Source: Bacteroidota bacterium (GTDB taxonomy: Bacteria; Bacteroidota; Bacteroidia; Cytophagales; Cytophagaceae). From it: a DNA stretch of 64,000 nt. The translations under genes and the position numbers were made by a program. This document shows positions 1 to 11,525 of the stretch, in pieces (position 1 is the stretch's first letter; each line of letters opens with the position of its first letter). Below the pieces are notes generated by a model that saw only the letters and a program-made list of their open reading frames with translations, did not search any database and was not told the DNA's origin. Location of the stretch: NCBI GenBank assembly GCA_023391415.1, contig JAEWAY010000036.1, positions 248,001-312,000 of the forward strand, in the 5' to 3' direction.

Positions 1-1
1 C

Positions 2-3000
2 AATGGAGACAATGGAGTCGGCAACAATGTGGCCAATGATACTACCATTTGCGACGCCACGCCGGTATATCAGCTAAACGGAGTGGTGATAAACGCGCTG
101 GGTGGCGAATGGTCCACTTCCGGCACAGGTACATTTTCAGATATTACCGACCTAAAAGGAACATATACCCTATCCGCTCAGGACATAGCGAACGGACAAG
201 TGACGCTCACCCTGACAACGACCGGGACGGGACTTTGTCCTCCACAATCGGATCAGTTGGTACTCCGGATAGACAACCTCCCCACTATTACGACTTCAGA
301 TGTGGAAGTATGCGCCAACAACGCCGTAGCGTCCTTGAGCGCGAGCGCGGCCAACACATCGGGAATTACATGGTCTGGAGGAAGCGGTTCATTTAACAAT
401 ACCACGATACCCAATCCAAGATATACGCCTACCCCCGCTGAAATCGCGGCGGGCTCGGTCGACCTTACTATCACGACAAGCGGCAATGGCGTTTGCGCTC
501 CTCAATCTTCCCAGGTAAAGGTAAGCTTTTCACCAATGCCTGAAATCCAGACTACCTCTCCTCTTTCCATTTGTAGAAACAATACTACGGTCAACCTGTC
601 GGCTACCATATCCGTAGCTTCCGGCATAATCTGGTCTGGTGGCAATGGCGGCTTTAGCGCTCCCAATAGTCTAAATACGACGTATACGCCCACAAACGCT
701 GAAATCAACACGGGATCAGTAACGTTAAGAGCGACTACGACCGGCAACGGAAACTGTCTGGCCGTTTCTGAAAACATTACAGTCAACTTTACCAATCCTC
801 CGATTGTAAACGCCGGAACGAATCTGGTCGTTTGTAATACCAATACGGAAATATCCCTCAATGGCCAGGTAACCGGTTCATCCAATCATACCTGGTCTGG
901 CGGCTCAGGAACATTCGACGACGCGGGCGCTCTACAAACGACGTACCACCTTACCGCCAATGATATAAGCTCCGGCAAAGTCATCCTGTATCTCGAATCT
1001 TCCGAAAGTAATTGTATTCCGGTAAGGGATTCCCTTCAAATCACCTTTACTTCCGCTCCCGGAATCAATATAGGAAACGACCTCTCCGTATGCGGCAACA
1101 ACCCTTCCGCCAGCCTTCAGGCTCAACTAACCGGAGCTACACAGGTACTCTGGGAAGGTTTTGGAACTTTTTCAAACAATACTTCGATCAATACGGTCTA
1201 TACGCCTTCCAGCTTTGAAATATCCCTTGGGCTTTCTTCCGTAATCGCGAGCACTACGGATAATGGTATTTGTCCTCCGGCAAAAGATACATTGATCATC
1301 TCAATAGCCCCCGCGCCGACGGCAAACGCGGGATCAGACATGAGCATATGTAAGAATAATCCATCGATCAGCCTTAATGGTTCCGTCGGTTCCGGCGCTA
1401 CAGGACAACAATGGATTGGCGGGGGCGGGGTATTTATTCCGAACAGAAACGCCCTGAACGCCACCTATATTCCTACCGCCAACGAACTGTCCGCCGGCTC
1501 ACTTCGGCTTGTTCTAAGCGCTTCAAAAACATCCTGTAACAATGTAACCGACACGTTAGTCATTACATTTACAGACGCGCCGGTGGTAAACGCCGGACCC
1601 GATCAGTCAATATGTATCAATAATCCGGTCCTGAACCTGAACGGCTCCGTATCAGGAGCGACAGGTGGCAGTTGGTCGGGACCAGGAAGCTTTAATCCCG
1701 GCTCCGGCAACCTGAACGGAACATATACCGCGAGCGAAAGCGAAATAACCGCGGGAAGTATTGAATTGGTGCTTACTTCTACCGGCAATGGCAACTGCAA
1801 CGCGGTTACCGATACACTGAGAGCGACTTTCACCCCCGCTCCCACAGCCAACGCCGGATCGGACTTTTCCGTTTGCTCCAATAATTCGGATATCGCCTTA
1901 ACGGGAAGTGTCACTATAGCCACCGGTGGCGCGTGGAGTGGAGGCAACGGGACATATGTACCAAATCAGTCTACCCTGGCCACCACGTATCTACCAACCC
2001 CTTCTGAAATTAGTTCAGGATCCGTAACCCTGACACTAACTACGACAGGCAACGGCAACTGCCAGGCGGTAACCGATCAGGTGACGGTCACCTTTACCAA
2101 CGCCCCATCAATCTCAGCCAGCGATATTACCATTTGCGCCGACAACCCTGTCGCTAATCTGAGTGGTAGTGTAACAGTCGCCAGTGGAGGTTCCTGGTCC
2201 GGAGGAAACGGCGCTTTCGGAAACACGAACAGTCTTTCCACCACGTATACTCCAACCCCGGCTGAAATCGCTACAGGATCTGTAAACCTGACATTAACCA
2301 CTAGCGGCAATGGCACATGCAACTCCGTTTCGGAAGAAATAACCGTAAACATACTGCCAGTCCCAACCATCGACGCGGGCGCTAATCAAACGGTCTGCGG
2401 CAATGTAAACAACGTACAATTAAACGCTTCCGTAACCAACGCCACCGGTGTTGTTTGGACAGTCGCGAAAGGCCACGGCACTTTGCAAAACGCCAATAGT
2501 CTCAACGCGATTTACAGACCAGCCAATCAAGATCGCCTGGATGGCGCGGTAACCTTAAAAGCCACCTCTACCGGAAATGGCGTATGTCGGGCGGTGAGCG
2601 ACTCTATGGTAATTACCTTTACTGTAGTGCCGACAGTAGACGCGGGCAACAACCAGACTGTATGTAGCAACGATTTGCCTGTTCAACTCGATGGTTCCGG
2701 CTCAGCGGCGGTATGGTCGGGAGGCAATGGCACATTCTCGCCCAGCGCCAATGATCCAAAAGCTACCTATATGCCGGCTCCTTCAGAGGTTGGCGCGACT
2801 GTAGTTCTCACTCTGACCACTATACCCAGTGGAGCGTGTCCTACAATTTCCGATCAGGTAAGAATAACGATTCCCCGCGGACCTGTCTCAAACGCCGGCG
2901 CCAATACCCAGATTTGCGGCAATAGCTCTACCATAAACCTGGCGGGTCAGGTCACCAACGCTTCAGGGGGTATATGGACGCATAACGGAAACGGATCCAT

Positions 3001-6000
3001 CGCCAATCCAACAGCGTTGAATACGACGTATCAAATCCACGCGAATGACCGCGCTGCCGGACGAGTGGAGTTTATTTTAACGACGACGGGCAACGCTCAC
3101 TGTTCATCAGCAAGCGATACATTTATTGTTAGCCTTACACCAGAATTAAAAGTAAACGCCGGTCCAGATCAGAGCGTATGCGCGGATATCAGTTCGATCA
3201 ACCTTTCCGGAACTATGGAAAACGCGGGCGGAGTACAATGGACAAGCAGCGGAACCGGCTCCTTTTCAAACGCGGCTTCTCTCGCGACTACCTATACCCC
3301 AAGTCAGGCGGATCGCATTTTGAACACGCTTACTTTTACATTAACGACCACCAACAATGGAATCTGTACTCCAATAGCTGATCAGGTCGTCTATACCATT
3401 ACCCCGGCGCCTACCGTCAACGCGGGAAGCGATATTTCGATATGCGGGGACTCCGCTCGTGTAGCCCTTAACGGCTCCTATACCATCGCGGGAGGCGTAA
3501 TCTGGTCTACAAGCGGTTCCGGAGCATTTACTCCAGGCAACACGCAGACCAACACGTCCTATGTACCTTCGGAAGCCGACAAAACGGCTGGAGAAGTCCG
3601 TATTATACTTACCACTACGGATAACGGAACCTGCCAACCTGTTCGGGATACATTGGTTCTCGCGATCAGCGATATTCCCACAGCCAGCGCCGGAGCGGAT
3701 ACCACCCTTTGCGCGGACGCGGGAACGCTGCGGCTCAACGGAAAAGTATCCGGAGCGGGCAGCGGTATCTGGACAACAAGTGGAACAGGATATTTCAATA
3801 ATCCGAACCTGCTCAACAGTATCTATACCTTTAGCAGTGAGGACAGCCTCAATGGCGTAGTGACCCTAACTCTGACCACGATGGATAACGGTCTGTGTAA
3901 AGCCGTGTATTCTCAACGAATAGTAACTCTGACCCCCGCCCCTACCCTTACTGTAGTAAGCCCCATGACCATTTGCGCCGACGCGGGGTCCGTAACAGCC
4001 AATTCAAGTGTTACTGTAGCTCAGAGTGTAACCTGGACCACAAGCGGAACAGGCATGTTCGCGGATCCGACATCATTATCACCGACTTATTTCCCCAGCG
4101 ACGCGGACACGGCAAGCGGTCTCATATATTTAATAGCGACGACTACCGGCAATGGACTCTGCAACGCGATCAGCGACTCTGTCGAATTGACCATAGCGCC
4201 CGCTCCCGTAGTAATCGCTGGCGCCGATCAGACTATATGCGCCGATTCCGCCATGATTAATCTGGCCGGTATAGTACACAACGCGTACTCCGGAACATGG
4301 CATTCCAGTGGTACAGGTTCCTTTGTTCCAAAGTTTGACACGACTGTCACCTCCTATATGCCTTCCACCGCCGACAGGGCTCATGGACAAGTTACCCTTA
4401 CACTGACGTCATACGGACATGGCACATGTAATCCTGTAAGCGACGAGCTGGTTCTTATAATAACACCTGCTCCTACTGTCGACGCGGGATATCCTTCGAC
4501 AGTATGCGCCGACACCGCCTATATTCAGCTAAACGGAAGCCTGACAGTCGCCACTTCGGCCAACTGGGCGAGTTCCGGCTCGGGGGTATTTATTCCTGAC
4601 GCGTCTTCATTGAACGGGCGTTATGTACCAGGCGAGGATGATATTCTGGCAGGTAAAATTTATTTAACCCTGACTACTACGGATAACGGACAATGCCGAC
4701 CAAAATCATCGACAATTGAAGTAACTGTCAATCCAGCGCCAATCGTCAACGCGGGAGCGGATCGCGTCCTATGCGCGGATGTAACGTCCATTCCACTCAA
4801 TGGGCAAGTACAAATAGCGGGTGGCGGTATATGGTCCAGTATCGGAACAGGATACTTTTCTCCTTCCGATACCGATCTCAACGCTTCCTATATCCCGTCT
4901 TCGGCGGATACGGCCAACGGCTCTGTAAGACTAATTCTGACATCTTCTCTCAACGGTCTTTGTAAACCCGTTTCGGATACCGTACTCATTACATTTACAC
5001 CACAACCAATCGTAATGGCGGGTTCTGATTCCACCATTTGCGCGGACTATACCGGAGTGCGTCTTGACGGTACCGTGATACACGCCGCCGCCGCCATCTG
5101 GAGCACTTCCGGTACGGGTTATTTCTCACCTAGCGCTACCCATTACAACGCTACTTATGTACCTTCCACAACGGACAAAACCGCCGGTCTGGTAACACTG
5201 ACACTTACGACTACATCGATGAAAACCTGTAACGCGGTTTCCGACCATGTCAGCATCGCCATTCTACCCGCTCCGATCGTCAACGCGGGAGAAGACATGA
5301 CCATATGCGCCGACGCGGAAGCCGCTATACCAAACGCTACAGTGACAAACGCCGGTGGCGGGATATGGACGACTTCAGGAACAGGCTATTTCTCACCTAG
5401 CGCCAATACAATCGACGCCCGATATGTTTATTCCGAAGAAGATATCGCTAATCGCTCTGTAATGTTAACCTTAACTTCAGACCTTGATAGCGTATGTACT
5501 TCCGTATCGGACAATCTTATAGTCAACATCGACCCTCTGCCTAAAGCCAACGCGGGACCGGATCAGACAATATGCAAGGATATCGACCAAGTTTCTCTAA
5601 ACGCCGCGATCCAGAACGCCGGTGGAGGTTTCTGGACCAGTTCTGGTACAGGAACTTTCTCCGACGACGAGAATCTGGCCACAAATTATATCCCTAGTCA
5701 GGCCGACACTGCCGCGGGATCAGTAACCCTGTCTCTGACAACTACCCAAAATGGTTCATGCAACTTTACAAGTTCTCATGTGCTGGTCACTTTTACCGAC
5801 ATTCCAACCGTATCTGTAGCTGACGACGCTACTATATGCGCGGACGCCAAAGATGTCTCTATTAGTGGTCATATAACGGTCGCCTCCGGAGGTCAGTGGA
5901 GCTCCAGTGGAGATGGTAGTTTCTCTCCAAGCGTCAACGCTCTCAACGCGAAGTATCATCCCGGACCCGCCGATAAAACGAACGGAACCGTAACGCTTAC

Positions 6001-9000
6001 CATGGTATCTACAGGCAATGGCACCTGTAAGTCTTATAATGATCAAATGACGATCGTCATACAACCAGAACCGGTTGTCGACGCGGGAAGCGATATAACG
6101 ATATGCGCGGATACGGCTGGAGTCCAGCTAAACGGAGTGATTGCCAACGCGAGCGACGCGGTATGGTCAACTGGTTCCGGAAGCGGCTCCTTTACACCAT
6201 CCGCCAATGATCTTAACGCCATATTCCGGCCATCCGCCGCGCAAATAGCGGCTGGTCGGGCCAACCTGACTTTGACGACACTACCGGAGGGCGCGTGCTC
6301 TTCCAGAAACGACGTGGTCGTAATCAACATTACTCCCGCCCCCACTCTTGTAGCCGGTAGTGACCTGATGGTATGTACAGGGCTTCCTCTGATTGACCTG
6401 AGCGCGTCGTATACAGTGGCGACCGGAGTAAGCTGGAGCGGCGGTCTGGGTTCATTTAGCGACGCCACAACCGCGATGACAACTTATGCTCCGCATGTGA
6501 GTGAAAACACCGCGGGCAATACTATTTCCGTCTTTGTCACGACAACTGGCAATGGACTTTGCAAAGCGCTGACCGAGACGATCAATATCTCCTTCTCGGC
6601 TCTTCCTCCCATTGAGGCCGGAAACGACATGACTGTATGCGACAGCGATCTTCCTATCTCGCTGACAGGCTCCGGTAGCCCCGGTACCTGGATTGGCGGA
6701 ACGGGAACATTCAGCCCTTCGCGCAATAGCCTCCACGCTACATATCAGCCAGCAGCCGCTGAAGTGGCGTCCGGCTCCATAAAGCTACATCTGCAAACAA
6801 TCAATGATGGCTTATGCGCTCCAGGCGTCGACAGCATCGTTATCGTGTTCGAAAAAGGTCCCGAACTGAACGCGGGAACAGAGCAGTTTGTATGCGCGAA
6901 CGAAGAATATGTCCAATTAAACGCTACAGCGAATTATACAAACGGAATCATATGGAACGCGGAAGGAACAGGAACTTTCCAAAACAATACAGTAGACAAC
7001 GCGAGGTATTATTTTACACCCGAGGATGTAGTCTCCGGAACGATCCTCTTTACTCTTACTTCTCCAGCGTTTGGCAACTGTAAGGAACAAACGGATACCG
7101 TGTCCGTCACCTTTACTCCCGCGCCCACGATCAACGCGGGACCGGATATGTCCTACTGCGCGACCATTCCTACCATTCAGCTAAATGGCGGCTATACAAT
7201 AGCGACCGCTGGAGAATGGATAGTAGAAGAGGGAACCGGTTCGCTGAACAATAATACTTCTCTCGCTCCAATATATACACCTTCTGATGACGACCGGAGC
7301 AACCGACTAGTACGACTCAGATTTGAGACGACAATGCAAGGAAGCTGTCAATCCGTTTTCGACATGGTTGAAATAGCCTTTACAGATGGCCCTTCAGCGA
7401 CAGCGGGAAGTCCGATCAGAATTTGCGGCGATAGCGCCTTTGTTCAGCTCGCGGGAGCTGTACATGTCGCCCAGGGAGGCGAGTGGACTTCTAGCGGAAA
7501 CGGTGTGTTTTCACCAAACAGATTCTCACTGGGAGCAAGATACATACCTTCGGCGTCCGATATCGCGGCCAACGCGGTTACGCTACGTCTTACAACTACC
7601 GGCAATGGCGATTGCCCCGCCGAATATGATGAAATGACGCTTACGATCGATCCAATACCAACGGTAACCGCGGGAAGCGATCTGACACACTGTAAAGACG
7701 TCACCAGCATCTCCTTAAACGGAGACTTTACCATAGCCGGAGGAGTCAGTTGGAACACATCCGGAAGCGGTTCCTTTAGTTCCGCGTCCGACAAAAACGC
7801 CAATTACCTGCCGAGCCAGAATGATAAGAATTCAGGTTCCGTAATACTTACTATTACCACGACCAACAATGATCTTTGTAAGCCGGTAAGCGACCGGGTA
7901 CGCGTCAATTTCACACCGATACCGGAAATAGAAGCGGGATTTCCTCAAACCATCTGCGCCAATTCCGGCGCCGTCGAACTGGAAGCCTTTATAAAAATAG
8001 CTACCGGTGTATCCTGGACAAGCCCGACTCATCAGGCGGGATTCTCCGACGCGTTACAGTCGCGGACTTCTTACCTGCCAGACGTTTCCGATCTGAGCAA
8101 CGGCTCCGTCCTGCTCACCGCGACAACTACCGGAAACGGCACCTGTCTTCCTGTCAACGATACAGTACGGGTATACTTTACCCCAGCGCCAACCGTAATG
8201 GCGGGTAATGACGAGGATCTGTGCGCCGATGTGGACAACATCCAGCTAGGCGCTACTTACAGCATCGCGTCGGGAGTATTGTGGAGCACATCGGGAAGTG
8301 GCGTATTCCAGCCTTCCGCCGTCGCGGCCAACGCTATATATATACCATCGCCTCAGGATACCGCGGCCCGGAATATTACGCTGACAGCCATTACTACCGG
8401 CAATGGCGATTGTCTGGCTGTACAGGACGCTCTGGACGTTTCATTCCGTCCCGCTCCGGTCGTCACGGCTGGCGCCGACACGGAATTCTGCTACGACGCG
8501 GGCAATATCCAACTCCATGGAAGCTATCAGAACTCCGCGGGCGTCATATGGTCTACAACCAGTGGCGGAACCCTCTCGGATCCAACCATTGTAAACCCGA
8601 TATACACGTTCTCTCCTTCGGAAAAGGCTAATGGAACAGTGATTGTAAAACTTACTTCAACAGGAAATCCTGACTGTAAGATATACTCCGACTATGTCGT
8701 ATTAACCAAAAATCCATTTAAAGATATCAGAGTATTGGCCGGAGGAGACTTTGACCTTTGCTCAGACGCGGAAACAGTCGCGCTCAACGGATATAGTGAA
8801 AACTCAGGAACGATCTGGTCTACCGTCAGCAGCGCCGGATCCTTTTCCAACCCGAATCAGTTGAACGCGGTCTATCAGATCAGTGCGGCCGATATAGCCG
8901 CGGGTTCCGTCACCTTTGTATTAAGCTCTACGGATCACGATGTTTGTACGGCTGTCAGAGATACGATTACCATGGCCCTTACTCCTATTCCAACAGTCAC

Positions 9001-10060
9001 CGCGGGCAACGACACGACTCTGTGCGGCGATGTCGGAATCATACCGATAAGAGGTCTTGTAACCGTAGCCAATGGTGGACGTTGGACTACTTCCGGAAAT
9101 GGTCTCTTTACTCCAACCAATACTTCATTGAGACCTTCCTACATCCCTACCGCCCAGGATGTACAAAACGGCAAAGTATACCTGACCCTGACTACCACCG
9201 GCAACGGTTCCTGTAAAGCGTATAACGCGGTAAAGGAAATCATCCTTACCACGCCGCCCACCGTCAGCGCGGGTCCAACCGTCAGCATATGCTCGGACAA
9301 TGAAAGGGTATCGCTCAATGGAAGCTATACCGTCGCGGGTAGTGTACAATGGACTACTTCCGGAACCGGTACGTTCAGCAATTCCGCCGAATCCGCTTCT
9401 TATTATCTACCATCCGCGCTGGATATAAAAAACAAAGTAGTCACATTGACATTAACGACAGGTGACAACGGGCAATGTAGCGCGGTATCTGATAAAATGA
9501 ATATCCGCTTTACTCCGATCCCTACCATCAACGCGGGTCTGGATGGCTTGTTCTGTTCCAATGAAGAGATCATCCCCCTTTCCGGCGTGGTATCAGTCGC
9601 CGAGGGAGCGATCTGGACTACATCGGGCAATGGATATTTCACTCCGGGAACAAGTAACCTGAGAGCGAGCTATCATCCATCCGAGAACGATGTCGCCGGA
9701 GGATCAGTAAAACTATGGCTTACCAGTACGGGCAACGGAACGTGTAGATCCGTACAGGATTCGATCGTATTGTCCTTTGCGCCAGCCCCAGTAGCGGACG
9801 CGGGCTTGGTAACAAACTGCATATTTGAATCCGGCGCGATTCTGCAGGGATCCGTCCAAAACGCGGGCGCCGGACGTTGGATTACCAGCGGAACAGGACA
9901 GTTTTCCCCCAATCCGTTCGCGGCCAACGCTGTATATTATCCCTCAGCGCAAGACTTCAATACAGGCAAAGTAAGCATTACCTATAGTACTACAGGCAAT
10001 GGAGTATGTCAAGCGGCCAGCAGCGTCCTCAACTTTGTTGTCTCTGAAACGCCAACCGCC
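2..10060 (+). repeat. About 38 tandem 80-90 residue protein modules
   Basis: Repeats are conserved at the protein level (two Cys, one Trp, PSxxD, TTTGNG) but strongly diverged at the nucleotide level, so these are old duplications. I counted 38 module starts by the xxxICxxxxxxxLxG motif, ending with the module whose motif lies near position 9820. Confidence 0.85.
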
Positions 10061-11488
10061 GACGCGGGACCCGCGAAATATGTATGTATGGATGAAAGTG
10101 TAACCCTGGCGGCTCTTTCCGTCCCCAATTACTCTTATACCTGGTCCGACATGCATGGCAACCAGATAAGCGACCGGATCAGTATGCAAGCGAATATAAA
10201 CGCGGATACATCCTTCGTAGTAAAAGTAACGGACCTCAATGGTTGCCACGCGAGCGACACGGCGCACGTCAAAGCGGTCGTCAGACCTACCCTTGGCCTG
10301 GATCCCCATTATTGCTTCGAGCCTGGCATGATATTGACGACCGATGTACAGAATGTGCCGCCATATTCCGGAATATACACATGGTTTAAGGATGGAAGCC
10401 TGTTCGAAGGACGTCAGGAGCCCGCGATAGCTCTCAACAACCCAGGCGTATATACCATATCCTATACGGTAGGCAACTGTATCACCCAGAGAGTCGCCGA
10501 AGTAACGGCTCCTCCGGTACTGGTGACGCCGTCCAAAATCACCTGTATCGATCAAAACATAGATCTTGTTACAAGCAAACTCGTGGGCCATTCATATTCC
10601 TGGTACTACAACAATAACAGGATTAGTACGCAGTACTCGACTATCATCAAAGCGAGACCGGATACTAATAAGTACGTGGTTTCAGTAACCGACCCGAGAG
10701 GCTGCGTATCCATAGACAGCGCGTACATAGTCGGAGTCGTCAAACCGGATCCAATGCTCCGCGACACGACGCTGTGCGAAGGAACCGAAGTGGCGCTCAA
10801 CGCGCGACCACGTAACCTCAACAATCCGGACTTGTACAATATAGTGTATAAATGGCTACATAATGGGCAGTATATATCGGGTGAGGCTGAATATGTCACG
10901 GGCAACACCGGAATCCATAAGGTTGAAATCAGTATCGATTACTGTATAGTCAGGGATTCCGCCGAAATCAGATTCAACCCGGCGATCAAGCCATTCCTGC
11001 CCGAGCAGGCGATCTTCTGCGAAAACGACAGCAGCATGACGCTTGACGCTTCAGCGGCCGGACTATACGGCATGACATACGAATGGAGCACAGGAGATAA
11101 AACAAAATCCATCCTGGTCAATGAACCGGGCGTATACTACGTGAAGGCGATCAACGGTTTCAATTGTTCCCTTGTCGATAGCATCGTCGTGATAAGCAAC
11201 TGCGGACCCAACGTTCATATACCAACCGCCATACACATTGGCAGTGAACATAAAGAAGGAGATGAAACATTTACAATTTTTGGAAAATATTTCGATAACT
11301 TCGCGATCACCATTTTCAATCGCTGGGGTGAGATTATTTTCTACTCCAATGATCCGAAAAAAGGCTGGGACGGACATTACCGCGGCGAACCAATGCCAAG
11401 CGGAGTATATCCTTACCTGATCACCTATAAAGGAACCAATGATGGCAAGTCTTATCAAAAAGAAGGTCTGGTTACCATCATCCGTTAA
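2..11488 (+). CDS. Giant repeat adhesin-like protein, T9SS type B cargo (5' partial)
   Basis: The frame is open from base 2, so the true start lies outside the window; at least 3828 residues are present. It consists of about 38 divergent copies of an 80-90 residue Ig/PKD-like module. Each copy opens with a strand of the type NAGxDxxICxD and has a conserved central W in a W(T/S)(T/S)SGTGxF segment. It continues with YxPSxxD and closes with TLTTTGNGxC, giving two cysteines per module. From about residue 3355 there are more divergent PKD-like modules. The last roughly 90 residues (from about 3738) carry FNRWGEIIF, GWDGHYRG and SGVYPYLI, the core of the gliding-motility-associated (CHU_C) type B sorting domain. 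The upstream NGDGxND-type motif of that domain is degenerate here. The protein is inferred to be exported by T9SS and surface anchored as an adhesin or filament. The function is inferred from architecture; the gene is followed 37 bp later by another type B cargo gene. Confidence 0.93.
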   Translation, partial: NGDNGVGNNVANDTTICDATPVYQLNGVVINALGGEWSTSGTGTFSDITDLKGTYTLSAQDIANGQVTLTLTTTGTGLCPPQSDQLVLRIDNLPTITTSDVEVCANNAVASLSASAANTSGITWSGGSGSFNNTTIPNPRYTPTPAEIAAGSVDLTITTSGNGVCAPQSSQVKVSFSPMPEIQTTSPLSICRNNTTVNLSATISVASGIIWSGGNGGFSAPNSLNTTYTPTNAEINTGSVTLRATTTGNGNCLAVSENITVNFTNPPIVNAGTNLVVCNTNTEISLNGQVTGSSNHTWSGGSGTFDDAGALQTTYHLTANDISSGKVILYLESSESNCIPVRDSLQITFTSAPGINIGNDLSVCGNNPSASLQAQLTGATQVLWEGFGTFSNNTSINTVYTPSSFEISLGLSSVIASTTDNGICPPAKDTLIISIAPAPTANAGSDMSICKNNPSISLNGSVGSGATGQQWIGGGGVFIPNRNALNATYIPTANELSAGSLRLVLSASKTSCNNVTDTLVITFTDAPVVNAGPDQSICINNPVLNLNGSVSGATGGSWSGPGSFNPGSGNLNGTYTASESEITAGSIELVLTSTGNGNCNAVTDTLRATFTPAPTANAGSDFSVCSNNSDIALTGSVTIATGGAWSGGNGTYVPNQSTLATTYLPTPSEISSGSVTLTLTTTGNGNCQAVTDQVTVTFTNAPSISASDITICADNPVANLSGSVTVASGGSWSGGNGAFGNTNSLSTTYTPTPAEIATGSVNLTLTTSGNGTCNSVSEEITVNILPVPTIDAGANQTVCGNVNNVQLNASVTNATGVVWTVAKGHGTLQNANSLNAIYRPANQDRLDGAVTLKATSTGNGVCRAVSDSMVITFTVVPTVDAGNNQTVCSNDLPVQLDGSGSAAVWSGGNGTFSPSANDPKATYMPAPSEVGATVVLTLTTIPSGACPTISDQVRITIPRGPVSNAGANTQICGNSSTINLAGQVTNASGGIWTHNGNGSIANPTALNTTYQIHANDRAAGRVEFILTTTGNAHCSSASDTFIVSLTPELKVNAGPDQSVCADISSINLSGTMENAGGVQWTSSGTGSFSNAASLATTYTPSQADRILNTLTFTLTTTNNGICTPIADQVVYTITPAPTVNAGSDISICGDSARVALNGSYTIAGGVIWSTSGSGAFTPGNTQTNTSYVPSEADKTAGEVRIILTTTDNGTCQPVRDTLVLAISDIPTASAGADTTLCADAGTLRLNGKVSGAGSGIWTTSGTGYFNNPNLLNSIYTFSSEDSLNGVVTLTLTTMDNGLCKAVYSQRIVTLTPAPTLTVVSPMTICADAGSVTANSSVTVAQSVTWTTSGTGMFADPTSLSPTYFPSDADTASGLIYLIATTTGNGLCNAISDSVELTIAPAPVVIAGADQTICADSAMINLAGIVHNAYSGTWHSSGTGSFVPKFDTTVTSYMPSTADRAHGQVTLTLTSYGHGTCNPVSDELVLIITPAPTVDAGYPSTVCADTAYIQLNGSLTVATSANWASSGSGVFIPDASSLNGRYVPGEDDILAGKIYLTLTTTDNGQCRPKSSTIEVTVNPAPIVNAGADRVLCADVTSIPLNGQVQIAGGGIWSSIGTGYFSPSDTDLNASYIPSSADTANGSVRLILTSSLNGLCKPVSDTVLITFTPQPIVMAGSDSTICADYTGVRLDGTVIHAAAAIWSTSGTGYFSPSATHYNATYVPSTTDKTAGLVTLTLTTTSMKTCNAVSDHVSIAILPAPIVNAGEDMTICADAEAAIPNATVTNAGGGIWTTSGTGYFSPSANTIDARYVYSEEDIANRSVMLTLTSDLDSVCTSVSDNLIVNIDPLPKANAGPDQTICKDIDQVSLNAAIQNAGGGFWTSSGTGTFSDDENLATNYIPSQADTAAGSVTLSLTTTQNGSCNFTSSHVLVTFTDIPTVSVADDATICADAKDVSISGHITVASGGQWSSSGDGSFSPSVNALNAKYHPGPADKTNGTVTLTMVSTGNGTCKSYNDQMTIVIQPEPVVDAGSDITICADTAGVQLNGVIANASDAVWSTGSGSGSFTPSANDLNAIFRPSAAQIAAGRANLTLTTLPEGACSSRNDVVVINITPAPTLVAGSDLMVCTGLPLIDLSASYTVATGVSWSGGLGSFSDATTAMTTYAPHVSENTAGNTISVFVTTTGNGLCKALTETINISFSALPPIEAGNDMTVCDSDLPISLTGSGSPGTWIGGTGTFSPSRNSLHATYQPAAAEVASGSIKLHLQTINDGLCAPGVDSIVIVFEKGPELNAGTEQFVCANEEYVQLNATANYTNGIIWNAEGTGTFQNNTVDNARYYFTPEDVVSGTILFTLTSPAFGNCKEQTDTVSVTFTPAPTINAGPDMSYCATIPTIQLNGGYTIATAGEWIVEEGTGSLNNNTSLAPIYTPSDDDRSNRLVRLRFETTMQGSCQSVFDMVEIAFTDGPSATAGSPIRICGDSAFVQLAGAVHVAQGGEWTSSGNGVFSPNRFSLGARYIPSASDIAANAVTLRLTTTGNGDCPAEYDEMTLTIDPIPTVTAGSDLTHCKDVTSISLNGDFTIAGGVSWNTSGSGSFSSASDKNANYLPSQNDKNSGSVILTITTTNNDLCKPVSDRVRVNFTPIPEIEAGFPQTICANSGAVELEAFIKIATGVSWTSPTHQAGFSDALQSRTSYLPDVSDLSNGSVLLTATTTGNGTCLPVNDTVRVYFTPAPTVMAGNDEDLCADVDNIQLGATYSIASGVLWSTSGSGVFQPSAVAANAIYIPSPQDTAARNITLTAITTGNGDCLAVQDALDVSFRPAPVVTAGADTEFCYDAGNIQLHGSYQNSAGVIWSTTSGGTLSDPTIVNPIYTFSPSEKANGTVIVKLTSTGNPDCKIYSDYVVLTKNPFKDIRVLAGGDFDLCSDAETVALNGYSENSGTIWSTVSSAGSFSNPNQLNAVYQISAADIAAGSVTFVLSSTDHDVCTAVRDTITMALTPIPTVTAGNDTTLCGDVGIIPIRGLVTVANGGRWTTSGNGLFTPTNTSLRPSYIPTAQDVQNGKVYLTLTTTGNGSCKAYNAVKEIILTTPPTVSAGPTVSICSDNERVSLNGSYTVAGSVQWTTSGTGTFSNSAESASYYLPSALDIKNKVVTLTLTTGDNGQCSAVSDKMNIRFTPIPTINAGLDGLFCSNEEIIPLSGVVSVAEGAIWTTSGNGYFTPGTSNLRASYHPSENDVAGGSVKLWLTSTGNGTCRSVQDSIVLSFAPAPVADAGLVTNCIFESGAILQGSVQNAGAGRWITSGTGQFSPNPFAANAVYYPSAQDFNTGKVSITYSTTGNGVCQAASSVLNFVVSETPTADAGPAKYVCMDESVTLAALSVPNYSYTWSDMHGNQISDRISMQANINADTSFVVKVTDLNGCHASDTAHVKAVVRPTLGLDPHYCFEPGMILTTDVQNVPPYSGIYTWFKDGSLFEGRQEPAIALNNPGVYTISYTVGNCITQRVAEVTAPPVLVTPSKITCIDQNIDLVTSKLVGHSYSWYYNNNRISTQYSTIIKARPDTNKYVVSVTDPRGCVSIDSAYIVGVVKPDPMLRDTTLCEGTEVALNARPRNLNNPDLYNIVYKWLHNGQYISGEAEYVTGNTGIHKVEISIDYCIVRDSAEIRFNPAIKPFLPEQAIFCENDSSMTLDASAAGLYGMTYEWSTGDKTKSILVNEPGVYYVKAINGFNCSLVDSIVVISNCGPNVHIPTAIHIGSEHKEGDETFTIFGKYFDNFAITIFNRWGEIIFYSNDPKKGWDGHYRGEPMPSGVYPYLITYKGTNDGKSYQKEGLVTIIR

Positions 11489-11525
11489 AAAGGTATCTAC
11501 GCGTTACCTGAGAAACTAATTGTAT

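Noticed and set aside
9944..10591. A 215-codon open frame antisense to the giant adhesin
   Set aside because: The plus-strand PKD-like modules are clearly coding here; many similar antisense frames arise from the repeat composition.
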